Source: Liopterus haemorrhoidalis
Lineage: Eukaryota; Arthropoda; Insecta; Coleoptera; Dytiscidae
Direction: 5' to 3'
Assembly: GCA_963971575.1 (NCBI GenBank)
Contig: OZ020611.1
Location: 59,181,381-59,245,380, forward strand
DNA length: 64,000 bases
The position numbers were made by a program, and so were the translations under genes. The notes beneath the pieces were generated by a model. It made no database searches and was not told the origin of the DNA. It saw only the letters and a list, made by a program, of their open reading frames with translations. The first letter of the stretch is position 1, and the number at the start of each line of letters is the position of its first letter. Shown here piece by piece: positions 23,080-35,277 of the stretch.

Positions 23080-23755
23080 CCGGGGCTATTCGGAAAGTAA
23101 CCTCCATTGTTTTGTAGCGTGAGTAGTAGGCAGTGGATCGCCGCTATTGTTACATCGGCGCGTGCAGTGATTCCTTAAGCTTCCAGCTGTGCAAGCGGAA
23201 GCGTCGTACTGCCGAGTGTTTGCTTGTTATAACCTCAAAACACGAGTGCCGAAATAGAAAATCCCGCCAAATGTGAACTGTGAGACTTGGAAAAAGTTGA
23301 GAAGAGCAATCCAAAACAAACGTCGTGGTCTTCTGACATCTGGTGTCGTATTTTTGCATGACAACGCTCGACATCAAAGTGCTCGGCGAACACAAGACCT
23401 TTTGAGCAAGTTTCGATGGGATATTTTTGACCATCCGCCTTATAGCCCGGACTTGGTTCCAAGTGGTTTCTACCTGTTCAACCACATGAAGAACTGGCTT
23501 TGGTCCCAGCATTTCGCTGATGATGAAGATCTTCAAAACGCTGTGACAGGTTGGCTACATTTCCAGGCGGCAGAATTCTATGAAGAAGGAATTTCATAGC
23601 AGGTTAAACCCTATGACAAGTGCTTAAATTTAAATGGCGACTATATGAAAAATTAAAGAAAGTATGTAGTTTAAAGATGTACATAATAAAATATTTGTAT
23701 CTATGCTGATTTTATTTTTATAGCCAAACGGAGGTTACTTTCCGAATAGCCCTCG
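23080..23755 (+). mobile_element. Internally deleted mariner with TA target duplication
   Basis: The inverted ends read CCGGGGCTATTCGGAAAGTA and CGAGGGCTATTCGGAAAGTA and continue with ACCTCC, 24 of 26 bases matching. They are flanked by TA on both sides (23078-23079 and 23756-23757). At 676 bp it is about half the length of an intact mariner. Transposase remains run from about 23250 to 23599. Confidence 0.88.
23250..23599 (+). pseudogene. Mariner transposase, internally deleted
   Basis: The start of the protein is visible as ENPAKCEL before an in-frame stop. After a deletion the frame resumes at GLLTSGVVFLHDNARHQSAR, which carries the second catalytic Asp of the DD34D triad. It continues through WDIFDHPPYSPDLVPSGFYL to a complete C-terminus ending EFYEEGIS and a stop. 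In intact relatives the block reads SPDLAPSDF or SPDLAPSDY and its last Asp is the third catalytic residue; here it is Gly. The copy is thus inactive through deletion and loss of a catalytic residue. The 5' part of 23273-23599 is open but starts inside the deleted region. Confidence 0.85.
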
Positions 23756-23756
23756 T

Positions 23757-25680
23757 ATAAATATTTTGTAATGGGATAGTTTGATTTTGGTTGTTCTATA
23801 CTTAGTCGAAAATATCGAACCTAATAGTGACATAAGGATATTTCCGAGTGCTTCTTCCATTGTAAGTGGAATGCTATTTTAGGTTCTGAGTTGATGGTGT
23901 ACGAAGTATCGAACTATCACATTCTGTTCTGTGATCCTTCTCAGGCAGGTGTTATATATTGATCTTTATTATAAAATATGCTGGTGCGTATATATGTAGG
24001 TACATTGGACGCTTGATTGTCATTCATGTAATCTCTATAGGCACTCTTATTTCACTGCTTCTTATTCAGGGACTGATGTAAAGTTTTAAACTTCACGGTT
24101 GTTTGTCAGTAGTCGTATTCAATTAGAGTTCTACATTTCTTTTATTGTTTGTCTGATAAAGCTGCAACTATTTTTCGGCATTGGAATGAGCTAGCTTTTG
24201 TTATGGCTTCCTAAGCAATTGAGTCTACTTTTTATTTATTTTTTTTTTCATAACAAACTAGTGGTAAAATTATTAATAATAGAATCCTATTCTATAGTTG
24301 CCTAAAAAAACTATAGTTTCTTGGCAACCACCCTAGACCCTACCAAGCTAGAATACAAATTTATTCATCATAATACCACCACAGGACGATCTATTTACCT
24401 GTTTACTCACTTGTGCGATTTTGAATCCTCCTTGAATTTTAACCTAGATTTGATTGATATCATTGGTGAAGTTGAAATGGATTATATTTTATATACAACT
24501 TACGGAACCAGTTGGTATAAGAAATCTTTTTTAGTATCTTCGTTGATGATTTATATAGTTTGCATAATACTAAATGCAAATTCTTTTAACAAATACCTTT
24601 CTATAAAACCTACTTTATAACATCCAACCTTAACATATCAAATAAACTATAATCGACAAGTTCCTATAAAAAGACCCATCAGTATTTCATAACTAATTAG
24701 TTTATAACCAGAACTTTTTGATGACATTCCGTAAACTCTGCAAATTATAAATAGTGAAAACAGACAGATGTTAGAAACTTATACAAGAAATTTGCAATTT
24801 TAATTAACATATGCACCAAACTTCCGTCCATTTGACAAAATTTCTATCTAATAGTTTTGAGCAATTATCAAGCAACAGTTGGTTTATTACCCAGAGTTGT
24901 TTTTTCCACTATCGAAAGAGCATCAAATATATACTATCATAGTTACTCTATTTCTAATACGTCCAGTTATCTGTTAAAAATTGCCTGACACTTTTTCAAG
25001 TGGAAAAATCAATCCTAAATGAAATTTAATACTGATATTTAAAATATCTATTTGATTAATTATAAATAATTTTCTCTTATCAGATTTACTAGATAAATCA
25101 AAATTATTTGTATCATGATAATTGCAATAATATATTAATTTAATTATTGTAACAATTGTAAATAATTATAGTGCAACATATTTGCGATTTCATTTGTGAT
25201 TAAGGGTGCAATTGGAGCAGAAATTAACAAATTAGTGCAATTTGTTTGTGGTAAAATTGTTAACTATGACCTATGAATATTTGTGACAAAAATAGACATA
25301 ATGAGTGGACTAAAACCAATAGACATATATTTTGAGTTGGATTTAAACTAATATAATCTAAATTTAAATTATCACTTAAGAACTGACCTATATGTGGGAC
25401 TCCTCACAAAAACCGTTTCTTATAATGCTAACATATTTTAAAAAATTCAATAAAAAACACTAGGTTTTTATTTTCTCTCTGAGAAAATAAATATATTAGT
25501 GAAACCTACTTGGTGTTTTTAATTTAACTTTTATTTAACATGTTTTACCGAAGAATAACGGAAAACTCCATCCAATCTAACATATTTTCTTGTGCCAAGA
25601 CCGTTCATAGTAGCTACGGTTCTACCCCGAAATCAAATATTAGCCCACGCAAAATTAATCCATACACTAGTGCTTTGATA
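23757..25680. other. AT-rich interval; one doubtful frame at 24321-24620
   Basis: A 99-codon plus-strand frame at 24321-24620 contains SIYLFTHLCDFESSLNFN, vaguely like the C-terminal region of insect carboxylesterases. The match lacks catalytic motifs and I do not call a gene. The rest is AT-rich with no supported feature. Confidence 0.35.
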
Positions 25681-25682
25681 TA

Positions 25683-26236
25683 CAGGGTTCTTGTTTGAAA
25701 CGCCGCACCTTGAATAACACCTTTATTTTAAGAGATACAAAAAATTCTTTAGAAGAAAAGTTAAACCAGATAAAATGGCCCACTTAAGGAATATAATAAA
25801 AATTCTGCATCACTTCCGGTTTCAACGGAAATTGTTTCAATTGTTTATCTAGCATAGGGAATTGTTACTTTAATTATTTTTTTCTTGAAAGTACATGGAC
25901 AAAGTACAAGGATATTAAAATATCATACTTTAATTTTAACCATTTCAAAATGGCGACCATTCATTTACAAAATAATAAATAACATAAATAGTACAAAGTA
26001 AAACATAGCAAGCTTTGAAATTGATTTTGTTACATAAAAAAACCAAATAAAACCTGCAATTTTTCTTGCTTGTTAGTACGAGTTCGATATTAAATGTGAT
26101 AACATCAAATCGTTTGTAATTATGGCTTACGTACGTTATTCAAATAAAGAAATGAATTCTTTTCTTCTAAAGAATTTTTTGTATCTCTTAAAATAAAGAA
26201 GTTATTCGAGGAGTGGCGTTTCAAACAAACACCCTG
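25683..26236. mobile_element. Tc1/mariner-derived MITE with ~75-bp inverted repeats
   Basis: The ends read CAGGGTTCTTGTTTGAAACG and, reversed from the right, CAGGGTGTTTGTTTGAAACG. They stay similar through TTTATTTTAAGAGATACAAA and AAATTCTTT. TA flanks both sides (25681-25682 and 26237-26238). The left half is closely related to 63227-63530, where a transposase C-terminus is still present, so this is a deletion derivative of that family. No coding capacity. Confidence 0.8.
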
Positions 26237-26746
26237 TATTCTGCATATACTAAGTTATTTTGCGTATTCAAAGTTAACTCAGTACCATTGCTAACGCTGT
26301 TATTAGCAGAACTACCATTGCGAATAAATGGACGAATTAGTAGTATTTTTTACGCAAATGATGATGGTGAAAACACCGAAATAATAGATCATCAGATTTC
26401 CGAGCTTATAGTTAACAAAAACAATATATCTTTTTAAATGGAGCAGTCTTGGTATTTTTTGATATTCTGAAATAGCTGCTTATTCAAAACAAAAAGTCTG
26501 TACTCAATATTATCCCAAAATTCACTTGTAGAATAATATTAAATTAATGAAATTTAGTATTTGCCTTTCAAAGAATAGGAATCAGAAAATATTATGAAGC
26601 AAAAACAAATATCTTATTCTACATTGTTCAAAGTATTAGAACTTGTATATGTGGGACAGATTATTTGCAAAAGACGACGGTGCATCGTTTATGAAGGACT
26701 TCTCGATATACACGTTATCCCAAATAACTTGTTAAGTGTGGGGATG

Positions 26747-27669
26747 TCGAGAACGGTAAGGGATACGAGGTCGGTTAAATGAGATCAAAGTTGCCGCATT
26801 AGGGACAAATTTAACGATGTTTGTTTTCCTAAAAAATAGGTAGGTTACTAGATATGAAACGAAAATGTAAATTTTCTGGTTTTTAATTTTTGCTCATAAC
26901 TTCGAAAATTAAAATATTAAGTAATTTTGGTGTGCACTTTTTCATGGTGAATTTACAGAGATTCTCAAACTTTTTTTATCGCGTAGGTACCGTTTTCAAG
27001 TTATCGGGGTCAATTTTAATGTTTCATATGAAGCTTATATTAAGTTATGATAATTTTCAATAGAGCTTATTTTGCTATTATTTATTTTTTTATATAAAAG
27101 AGTCCTATTTTATTTTCGTAAATATTAATTATATTTTAATGGCCTTCGCTTCTTCGGTCATTAGCTAGGACAATTCTTATTTTTGAAAATTTCATGCCTG
27201 AACAGTATTCGAACTCGAGACCTTAGCAACGCAGAGCACATGTGTGTCACTTTGGTAGACAAAAATAAGAAAGTTTTTCTTAATTTTTCATACTATTTAC
27301 GAAAATAAAATAGGACTTTTTTATACAATTGAATAGCAAGAAAAAAGCTCAAAATTATCATAACCTACTATAAGCGCTTTATGAAAAATTAACAATGACA
27401 CTTAAAACTTGAAAACGGTAGGGGAAAAATAAAATTTGAGAACCTCTGTAAATTCACCATGAAAAAGTGTCTAGAGAAAGTGCACACCAAAATCACTTAA
27501 AATTTTAATTTTGGTTATGAGCAAATATTAAAAACCGGTAATTTACATTTTTATTCATATCTAGTAAGCTATGTATTTTTTTTTAGGAGAAGAAAGACCG
27601 TTAAAATGGTCCCTTAATGCGGCAACTTTGGTCAAATTTAAGCGACCTCGTATCTCTTACCGTTCACGA
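26747..27669. repeat. ~920-bp near-complete palindrome (foldback-type)
   Basis: The outer ends share GAACGGTAAG then GATACGAGGTCG (26751 and, reversed, 27665). The arms stay complementary inward through AAAGTTGCCGCATTA, GTGCACTTT with CATGGTGAATTTACAGAG, and the inner AGTCCTATTTTATTTTCGTA. Each arm is over 350 bases. The loop, about 27140-27260, contains on the minus strand a B-box-like word, AGTTCGAATAC. No reading frame is supported. It is probably a foldback or MITE-type element; no clear target duplication was found. Confidence 0.75.
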
Positions 27670-27694
27670 GATTGTTTTTTCGCTGGTCCTTATA

Positions 27695-28368
27695 TAGGGA
27701 TGTAAATATCGATTGCAAGTGTGTATCAGAATCATTTCGTAATATCGATACCGCTATTCGTGTCGGAAAAGTATTGATACTACTCGGAACCGATAATTTA
27801 ATTATTTAAAAAAGAAAAAATATAGTTGGAGCTGAGGTATCGATACTTTTTCTTGATATTATTCTCAGAAAATCAAATCAGAAAAAAATATCAATTTCGT
27901 TTAACGTATTAGTAAAAAGAAATACGAATATTAACAATTGTTTATTAAAAAAGCAAATAACAAATCCATATATGTTTTCACAGGCTTGAACTTAATTGAG
28001 AATTGGTTACTACTATATAATTCGAATTTTAGTATTATCTAGTGTTGTCAGTTGCAGTAAATTACCAAAATAATAATTTACCGATTTGAAGTTGCCGCCT
28101 AATAATTTACATTCGCACGTAACACGTTTCATTTGGTGCTGCTATCTGTAGTAGTTGATTTTAGGTCAGAATTATTACAACATTTCTTAATATCAAATAC
28201 ATAATGGTTTATTTACAATATTATACAGATATAACCAATACCAATAAAAAACGGTATCCATATCTGTAAGATATCGAGATAAAATATATCAAGTATTAAA
28301 ACGTTAGTAAAGAAAAAAAAAAAAAAGATCGATTTCTTTCTAGTATCGATAGTATCATTACATCCCTA
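27695..28368. mobile_element. hAT-like element with TAGGGATGTAA termini
   Basis: The ends read TAGGGATGTAAATATCGAT and, reversed, TAGGGATGTAATGATACTAT, with subterminal TATCGATA-like words on both sides. The flanks TCCTTATA (27687-27694) and TCCACATA (28369-28376) match at 6 of 8 positions, as an aged hAT duplication would. It is non-autonomous. Confidence 0.7.
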
Positions 28369-28376
28369 TCCACATA

Positions 28377-29321
28377 TTGGTTATTATCACCTTACTCCCC
28401 GTCACGATTCGCCAAATGTTGGCGTGCAGATTTTAAAACTAAATTGTTGTTCTTTAAATGACAAAACGTTAAAGAACTATCCTCTATTGGTTTAACAAGA
28501 TCTAGTAACATAGTTCTTTAATTTTGGTATGTCGTGTTTGCAGCTTGAAAATCGATGACCATTAACTTTTTTGCTTTTTGTATCGACAATTAAATAGTAT
28601 GTTGGAAAATTGGAAAGTATAATTTGAACATATTTGTTATTATTTACTGAGAAAATTTGGATCGTAATTACTAGTCTCTGTATAAATGCTTCAAAAAAGT
28701 TTATTCAGTTGTTTTTACCGCATTGCCATAAATACTACTATTACATTTTCTCATATTAAATTTCTCTTGCCCACACAATTGTATGTTCAGTTTTAGTAAT
28801 ATAACCACAAACAAATTGACTTGAATTCTTACATTAAATAAATAAATGATTGTTAAAAATATGGAAAACAATAGACTTTCTAGACTGCTCAACAAATAAT
28901 GGTGTAAGTTGTAGTGTTATAAACAATTAATTTAACTTATAAAATGAGGAAGCGCAAGGATTTTAATTACGTTTTTGTCCATTACTTTGAGCAAAAGATA
29001 ATTTAGGTTTCAATGATATATTCATAAAAAAATCATAATAGTAAAAATAAAACTAAAATAAAATAATTACATAAAACAATACGTTAATTAAGGTGGTGTT
29101 ACAACGTTACAGTTGCAGATTCTCTTAATAAATTCATGAAAATTTTAATTAATATTGCTAAAAATTTTGATAGACACTAACATAGAGATTAGTGCTTCTT
29201 AATATAGTTGGTAGCGACACAAACGTGGGTCGTTACTATCTGTAGTGGGTCATGAATGCGAAGATTTTATGCTTGTATATAGGGGCAGACTGGGATTATT
29301 GGGTCGCTTCGATAATTTATA
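28377..29321. other. AT-rich interval without supported genes
   Basis: Nothing beyond short uninformative frames was seen. Confidence 0.4.
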
Positions 29322-29324
29322 TTA

Positions 29325-30331
29325 GGTCTAGCGTACACGACAGACTGTCGGTGACCGACTAAAATTCATTGAATAAACAAACACGAAAGACTTTTTGTAG
29401 GAGTCGGTGAGTTGGACATACACGATAGACCGTTAGTCGTTGACCGTTCCACACCAAATTTTGCGCTGTATTGCTTTGTATTTAAGGTATCACTGAAAAA
29501 GGAGCCATACCCATAAAAAATAAACTTTTGTTGAAAAAACAGTTTCTTATATTATTCGATGAACTATCTATGATTTAACTATCATAGAATATCAAAAAAC
29601 TCTTTTGACGAGTAACTATTTGAACTAATGGTGCAATTCTGTAGCAAATCTATAAGCTACAGACGATCGTATCTAAAAAGTTGTTTTATGTGTTGTTATG
29701 GACAGTTTCTTATAGATTCTGTCTGTAAGCTTACAGATTTGCCATAGAATTACACCATAAGATTATTAATTTCGTATCAAGATACTGTAATGAGAAAATG
29801 CATTTCAGAAAAACAAAGATGATCAATGACATTAAAATAATAAAATATATTAATTTTTTTATAAAATTAAGTGCATATTACGAAATATATTTTTATTATT
29901 ACAAAACGTACACGCACACAGAAGGTTCTTGGGTCCAGACTTCCCAGGAACGGAAAAAATAAATAAATAAGTAATTAAAAATTAAAACTAAATTTAAAGT
30001 ACGAAATATTATAGGAAGGATTGCGTTTTTGAACTAAATTAATCAATTTTTCACAATCAATCTGCATGCTTGTACGATTACTAGTTAAATATCAAAGCAT
30101 ACACCCACCTATATCTGACTGAAAAGACGGCCGTGTGATAGGACATACTTACACGCATGTTGTTCATTCTCCCCACCAAGAAAAAGTCTGAAGAGAAAAT
30201 GAAACTTGTTCCATCTTTTCTGTTGGTCCGTCTTTTGTCTCGGTTGTCTCTGTACTCCTATAAGAACCTGTGGTACGTATTCCGACCGACTAAAATGTCG
30301 GTAACCGACAGTCTGCCGTGTGCTCTAGCGC
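29325..30331. mobile_element. PIF/Harbinger-like non-autonomous element
   Basis: The left end GGTCTAGCGTACACGACAGA and the reversed right end GCGCTAGAGCACACGGCAGA are followed on both sides by CTGTCGGT-ACCGAC. TTA lies immediately outside each end (29322-29324 and 30332-30334). A 3-bp TTA/TAA duplication with G-rich ends fits PIF/Harbinger elements. A 93-codon frame at 30157-30438 overlaps the right end and has no transposase motif. Confidence 0.6.
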
Positions 30332-31820
30332 TTATTGGTAAATATTCTGTACGTTCCCACCAGTTTATATTAGAACTAGGCTGTATGTTTAGAATGGAGT
30401 ATATTGTAACAGTTAGAAACGAGAACGGGTGCCCGTAAGAGTGGGGAACCAATATCAATCATTCATGCATCTGTAGTTGACAGATAAACACACGTTTCAA
30501 ACATGACATTGATTGAAGGTAAAGTTTTTTACAATATATATACTACAAATCTCAGTGAAATTCCTTAGGCGTACCCGTTTATATACGTCTATAAAATTTT
30601 GGCTTTTTCTGTTCTTTTTGCTAACTAAATCTAATTTACCTAGTTTATAGGTGCACATTACTTTATTTCCCCCCTACATATGCCCAACTAAAATTGTGTA
30701 TCATTGTACATTCACTATGAGTTTTAGTGGGTATGTGTAAGGAATTTGAGCCTTGAAACCATTTAAATGTGAATTTAACCATATAAATACTGGAATTTCA
30801 TTATTAAAATTTTTCTTTAAATACGTTAATACGAGCTTAATGTTAACACTTCTCAAATATATACTTAGATTTCAGAATGAATACTTTAAAACTAAAATGA
30901 AAATTAAAAACCTATACTTTATTTAAAATTCAGTATTGAATAAAAATTTTGGAAAAGATATGGCTGGATCGTCAATGTAATGTTTTGAAAGAACCAGGGT
31001 CAAATCTCATTCCAGCTAGCTTGTGCTTTTACTCTAAACAGTTGGTTCTGGTGGGAGTATACGGAACAATAACCGTATTATTAACTGGCCTGTGTTTTAA
31101 AGTGTACTTTTTGATTCAGTGAAAATATTTTATTGGTGACTAGAAAAATCCCAAAAAGTCCCTAAAAGTCACCCAGTCAATCCCGGTGTTTGCATTGGAC
31201 ATTTATATAACCAGTCCGGCCCTGGGAATATTTTTCAAGATTTATCGAAATACAATTAGGTACAAACTATAATAGTACAATGTGGAAGATCTCTTCGATA
31301 TAGTTTATCTAAATGTAGATAAACTGTACGAGAAATCCATATTAAAAACGACCAGTTATTAAACAGACAGAAAGAATTTTCAACATCGTTTTGGATGAAG
31401 ATATCTTAAGAAAAGTTTGCCATATTTAAAAAACTAACAAAATTTTTGTCATTTTGATTCAACAAATCTGGGCGGAGCAGAATTTTCTGAACTCACAGTT
31501 CTGAAAACAAAATACGTTTAATTACGAAATAGTTTAGGATGCCATTTGACATTAAAAACACCACAGTTTGAAATTTTAGCGATATTGGTCAAAAACGAAG
31601 CCATTAAAATTATATTATATTATTGTAGTTACTTACTGTGTAACTGTTTTATTTTGTATTCCTTTACTGCCCATAAAAAAAAAAACCTGATTATCTTTAC
31701 AAGCAATAGAAGTAGTATAATTTTCTAACATTTTAAAAATTGCATTTAAAATTTTATGGTGGATCACAAGCGCAGTTTAGGTGCTTTGAGAAGATTGAGA
31801 AGCACTGATATAGTTAAATA
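30332..31820. other. AT-rich interval without supported genes
   Basis: No domain, RNA gene or paired repeat was seen. A poly(A) tract at 31676-31684 is inside a short uninformative frame. Confidence 0.4.
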
Positions 31821-31997
31821 CAGTAAAATCTGCTTCTGTGATCACCTGCGTAAAGTGGTCACGTGCGCTAGCTGATCACTTTTTGATGGTCCCTAAACCT
31901 ACATACTTCTCCCTGAGTAGGTGAAAGTAAGGTGAACCTCTCTAAGCTGACCCTTTGAGCTGGACCTTTTAGTGCTCACTTTAGCCAGGTTTTACAG
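31821..31997. mobile_element. 177-bp pogo/Tigger-type MITE
   Basis: The ends CAGTAAAATCTG and, reversed, CTGTAAAACCTG resemble pogo/Tigger termini. TA lies outside each end (31819-31820 and 31998-31999). The interior keeps arm-like words (GTGATCACCTG; GTGAGCACTAAAAGGTCCAG on the reverse strand). Non-coding. Confidence 0.6.
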
Positions 31998-31999
31998 TA

Positions 32000-33219
32000 G
32001 TTATTTAGATTTTGGATAGAAATGAATGAAAAATTAATACAAAATGAAAAATAACAAGTAGAGCGATAGAACAGTTACATAAACTAAATGAAGAGTACAG
32101 GGGAAAATGTAGTATTTCCCTAAGTCAGTGATGGCCGGTACATAAGAGCTTCAGAGCTGCAGCTCCCCCATAATTCAAATAATTTGAACATTATGGACGT
32201 TTATGATATTTTGCCCTGACTCAATCTCTAACTTTACTTAATTTTTGGTTAAAAACACTCACTACTGCCGTGCGCCATGTAAAACCAATAGTTCAGCTAC
32301 AAGCACTACAAGACACGTGCTGTAAGCACTGGCAGCTCGAATTGTCTTTGTAACGTGGCGATTGACATTAAGTGGGGGTAACGGCTTTTTATAAACTTTC
32401 GGAGCTGAATTTTTGCACTTTAAAGCTTCCAAATTGCATGTTTGATTATAACATTTGTATATTTTATATGATTTTATTTGTATACAAATATGCAGTTAAA
32501 CTTTTTATGTCCATGTTAATAATGTTTTTTTCTCGAAAAATAAATCTCAATTACATTTCTGGTTGCACCACCTTCATTAGATATTTCCACGAGTCGCATC
32601 TGATTTTAGTAAATATGTTAGACAACCAATGTTGAAAACGCTGTAGAATTACTTAATTTATAATTTTTTCACGTCAAAAAGTTTCTTTTATTTTAGGGAA
32701 AAATTGATATTTTTAACTCCCGTCTGTACTTTAGCACCTTCCACCTGTACTCTTAAAATATTGATGGCATAAATAAAAAATATCTGCAATTAGCATTGTT
32801 TTTAGCAATGAAATTATGAAGAGAATCGTCAATAAATATATTACGGCTAATATGATTAATTGGGAGATTATTCATAATAGCCAGAGATTATTAATAATCA
32901 CTATAGTGAAAAATCGCTGTTGATTATTATTCATAATCTTCGTTGATTATCAATAAACTAATTTATCAAATTAATCGTAACAGATATACAAATAAATACG
33001 TAACATATTGGTAGAATAATGAAAAATTAGAATGGATATACAAAAAATGATCATAAATTTAGAAGTCTCGAATGGAGGAAAGCTCATTTGCTTCATATAC
33101 TCTGTCAATTTGCAAACCTAACAAATTAAAAAGTAAAATGAATAAAAAATTCAAGTAAATAAAATTAAATATTGAAGTTGAAAACCAAATACATTAATAT
33201 CACGGACGTATTTACTCTT
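32000..33219. other. Interval downstream of Dop2R; no gene seen
   Basis: A possible hAT-like start at 32137 (CAGTGATGGCCGGTACAT) has no clear partner. An AT-rich inverted-repeat stretch lies at 32840-32975 (GATTATTCATAATAGCC and related words). No coding region is supported. Confidence 0.4.
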
Positions 33220-33225
33220 TTTATT
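33220..33225 (-). terminator. Candidate Dop2R poly(A) signal
   Basis: AATAAA on the minus strand about 190 bases after the Dop2R stop. Another AATAAA (33413-33418) overlaps the stop codon itself. Which is used cannot be told from sequence. Confidence 0.3.
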
Positions 33226-33413
33226 TAAGTGAAAATATGTTTTCCAGATTGTAAACTTAACAGAAACATTCGCAAATATAATAAGTAAAATAAAATCATA
33301 TCAATCAGGAAAATAAAAAGTTATAACAAATATTATTAACAATCGGTCACATATCAGAGGTATACATTATAGCACTCCTAAAAAGACATAAAAGTAAATA
33401 AAAACAACAAAAT

Positions 33414-33628
33414 TTATTGTCCAATAGACATTAATTTTTTAAAAGCCTTCCTAAATTCTGGATTAAATATTGTATAAATAACTGGGTTAACAAAACTGTT
33501 CATATAACCTAACCACGTGGTGAGAAGGAATGCTGCAACCCCTGGCTGACATGTGAGTCCAAGTTTGCTGCACATCGCGTCCATGATATTGCACGTGAAG
33601 AATGGCACCCAGCATATCAGGAAGACAC
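33414..33628 (-). CDS. Dop2R: D2-like dopamine receptor, last coding exon (TM6-TM7-helix 8)
   Basis: This exon encodes the C-terminal 70 residues of a G-protein-coupled receptor that senses dopamine at the plasma membrane and, in insects, generally lowers cAMP through Gi/o. It shows VFLICWVPFF (TM6 with the CWxP switch), the loop CSKLGLTC with its Cys pair, FLLTTWLGYMNSF (TM7), NPVIYTIF (NPxxY motif) and FNPEFRKAFKKLM (helix 8), then SIGQ and TAA at 33414-33416. The short tail ending just after helix 8 is typical of D2-like receptors. The acceptor ATATGCAG lies at 33629-33636. The first codon is Gly, completed by the final G of the exon at 46214. Residues resemble insect Dop2R more than D1-like or octopamine receptors. 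No stop or frameshift, so it is probably active. Confidence 0.93.
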
Positions 33629-34035
33629 CTGCATATCCACATAGAGCGGTTAGTAGAGATTATTGAGATTCCATGCAACGCCTAACATCGATCATGCACA
33701 TCGCACATACTGGACATTTTCGAGGATATTGGAAGAACTCGGAACTGTGAACATGAGATTCAGGCATTTATGGACATTGAATACATTTAAGAAGCAGTGC
33801 TTATGAACTCATGCGTTCATTTAGGTGAAGTGGATTGAATTTTCTACAGAGAACTACACATGCCTACACATATATTTAGCACTAAACCGCTCAGCACGAC
33901 GTTTTCGTAAATTTTCATTATAATGTATCTGATACTGAAAATGAATATGATTATAAAATTATAGAATTACTAGATTACTACCTGTCAACAACGACGGATT
34001 TATAATATAAAAATTTCAATTGTTTGTATGTATAT

Positions 34036-34305
34036 TTGGTTTTATTTTTACCGACCGCCAACATATATAAGGGAGGTATTGTGATCATACCAATTTTGAC
34101 GTTTCGAGATTTCGATGGATCTCCATGAATTGAGGTCCCTACATAACGTTTTGAATATTTTTTTTTTCCATGGTCATGATAAATAATATCTCTGTTAGAA
34201 AATATTAGGTCAAGTTATTTCTGCTCTGCTGCTAGAATGTAAATTTATATAAGTACTTTATGATGGCGATCGGTCCTGTGGTGGCCACAGCTGATTTTTT
34301 AACGT
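34036..34305 (-). mobile_element. (ACAG)n repeat family B, internally deleted copy B1
   Basis: Read on the minus strand it starts CAGCTGTGGCCACCACAGG, passes through TTTACATTCTAGCAGCAGAG and ATCATGACCATGG, and ends TTGGCGGTCGGTAAAAATAA. It matches copy B2 (48271-48937) at both ends, but the middle, including the microsatellite, is missing. ACCGACCGCC at 34050-34059 is the family's 3' subterminal word. It adjoins the satellite array. Confidence 0.65.
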
Positions 34306-34329
34306 ATCTTAATTTCGTTGCCGGTCAGT

Positions 34330-34510
34330 GAATCACAGAACAGGATATCACCAGTTAGCCAATCACGGGAGAGGGTGTCATCTGTCATCCAATCAAGGGA
34401 CAGAGTGTCCCCAGTTAGCTAATCACCAGAACCTTAGGAAAAATAATATAAATAAAAATAATAATGACGTCATAAGTTTACCGACACTACATACAGACAC
34501 TTGTTAATTA
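34330..34510 (+). repeat. Spacer unit of the satellite locus, copy 1
   Basis: Contains three degenerate ~35-bp tandem units of the type CACCAGTTAGCCAATCACGG, then AGAACCTTAGGAAAAAT, TGACGTCA (34465-34472) and TTTACCGACACTACATACAG. The spacer recurs at 35190-35277 and 35668-35785. Confidence 0.75.
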
Positions 34511-34620
34511 TATTGTTGATTATTTATTCATAAACTTTTTAAGATGGGAAAAAGATTTATTTTTACTCAGTACATTAAATTTGTATTGTTAAAACTAAAA
34601 ATAATTTGAGACGGTAATTT

Positions 34621-35187
34621 ATGCCTACGAAACCCTAGACAGTTCTGTATATAATTATATTCGTAGATTCTTAAAGAATAATTCGGAAAAATATTGTTCA
34701 TATCGGTCAAAGGATTTAACACTAGGCTTTCTTTTTTATGCCTACGAAATCCTAGACATTTCTATATATACCTATATTCGCAGATTCTTAGAGAATAAAT
34801 CTGCAAAATATTGTTCATATCGGTTAAAAAATATAGGCGTGTCTAGAATTTCTTGTTTATGCCTACGAAACTCTAAACATTTATACATGTAATTTTATCC
34901 GCAGTTTCTTAGAGAATAAATCTGCAAAATATTGTTCATATTGGTTAAAGGATATAGGAGTATCTAGAGTATCTTGTTTATGCCTACAAAACACTAGACA
35001 TTTATGTATATAATTATATTCGAAAATTGCTAGAGAATAAATCTGCAAAATATTGTTCATATCGGTCAAAGGATTTAGGAGTCTCTTGTTTATGCCTACG
35101 AAACCCTAGACATTTATGTATGTAATTATATTCGCAGATTCTTAGAGAATAAATTTGCAAAATATTGTTCATATCGGTCAAAGGATG
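34621..35187 (+). repeat. ~120-bp satellite array, block 1 (five units)
   Basis: Units start at 34621, 34738, 34859, 34980 and 35092 with ATGCCTACGAAACCCTAGAC. They continue with TATAATTATATTCGCAGATT and GAATAAATCTGCAAAATATT, then GTTCATATCGGTCAAAGGAT. Unit length is 112-121 bases with modest divergence. Frames crossing the array are by-products. The unit start resembles the reversed left end of Helentron-like family A. Confidence 0.88.
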
Positions 35188-35189
35188 TA

Positions 35190-35277
35190 GGATTATCTGC
35201 CAATCACGAGAACCTTAAGAAAAGTTGACGTCACAATGTTACCGACACTACATACAGACACTTGCTAATTATATATG
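35190..35277 (+). repeat. Spacer unit of the satellite locus, copy 2
   Basis: Short spacer with GCCAATCACGAGAACCTTAA, TGACGTCA at 35226-35233, and ACCGACACTACATACAGACA. It separates the two satellite blocks. Confidence 0.75.

Noticed and set aside
24321..24620. Frame vaguely like a carboxylesterase C-terminus
   Set aside because: Similarity is limited to a dozen residues and no catalytic Ser, Glu or His motif or splice-linked exon was found.
33487..33678. 63-codon minus-strand frame in another register
   Set aside because: It overlaps the Dop2R last exon out of frame and runs through its acceptor site.
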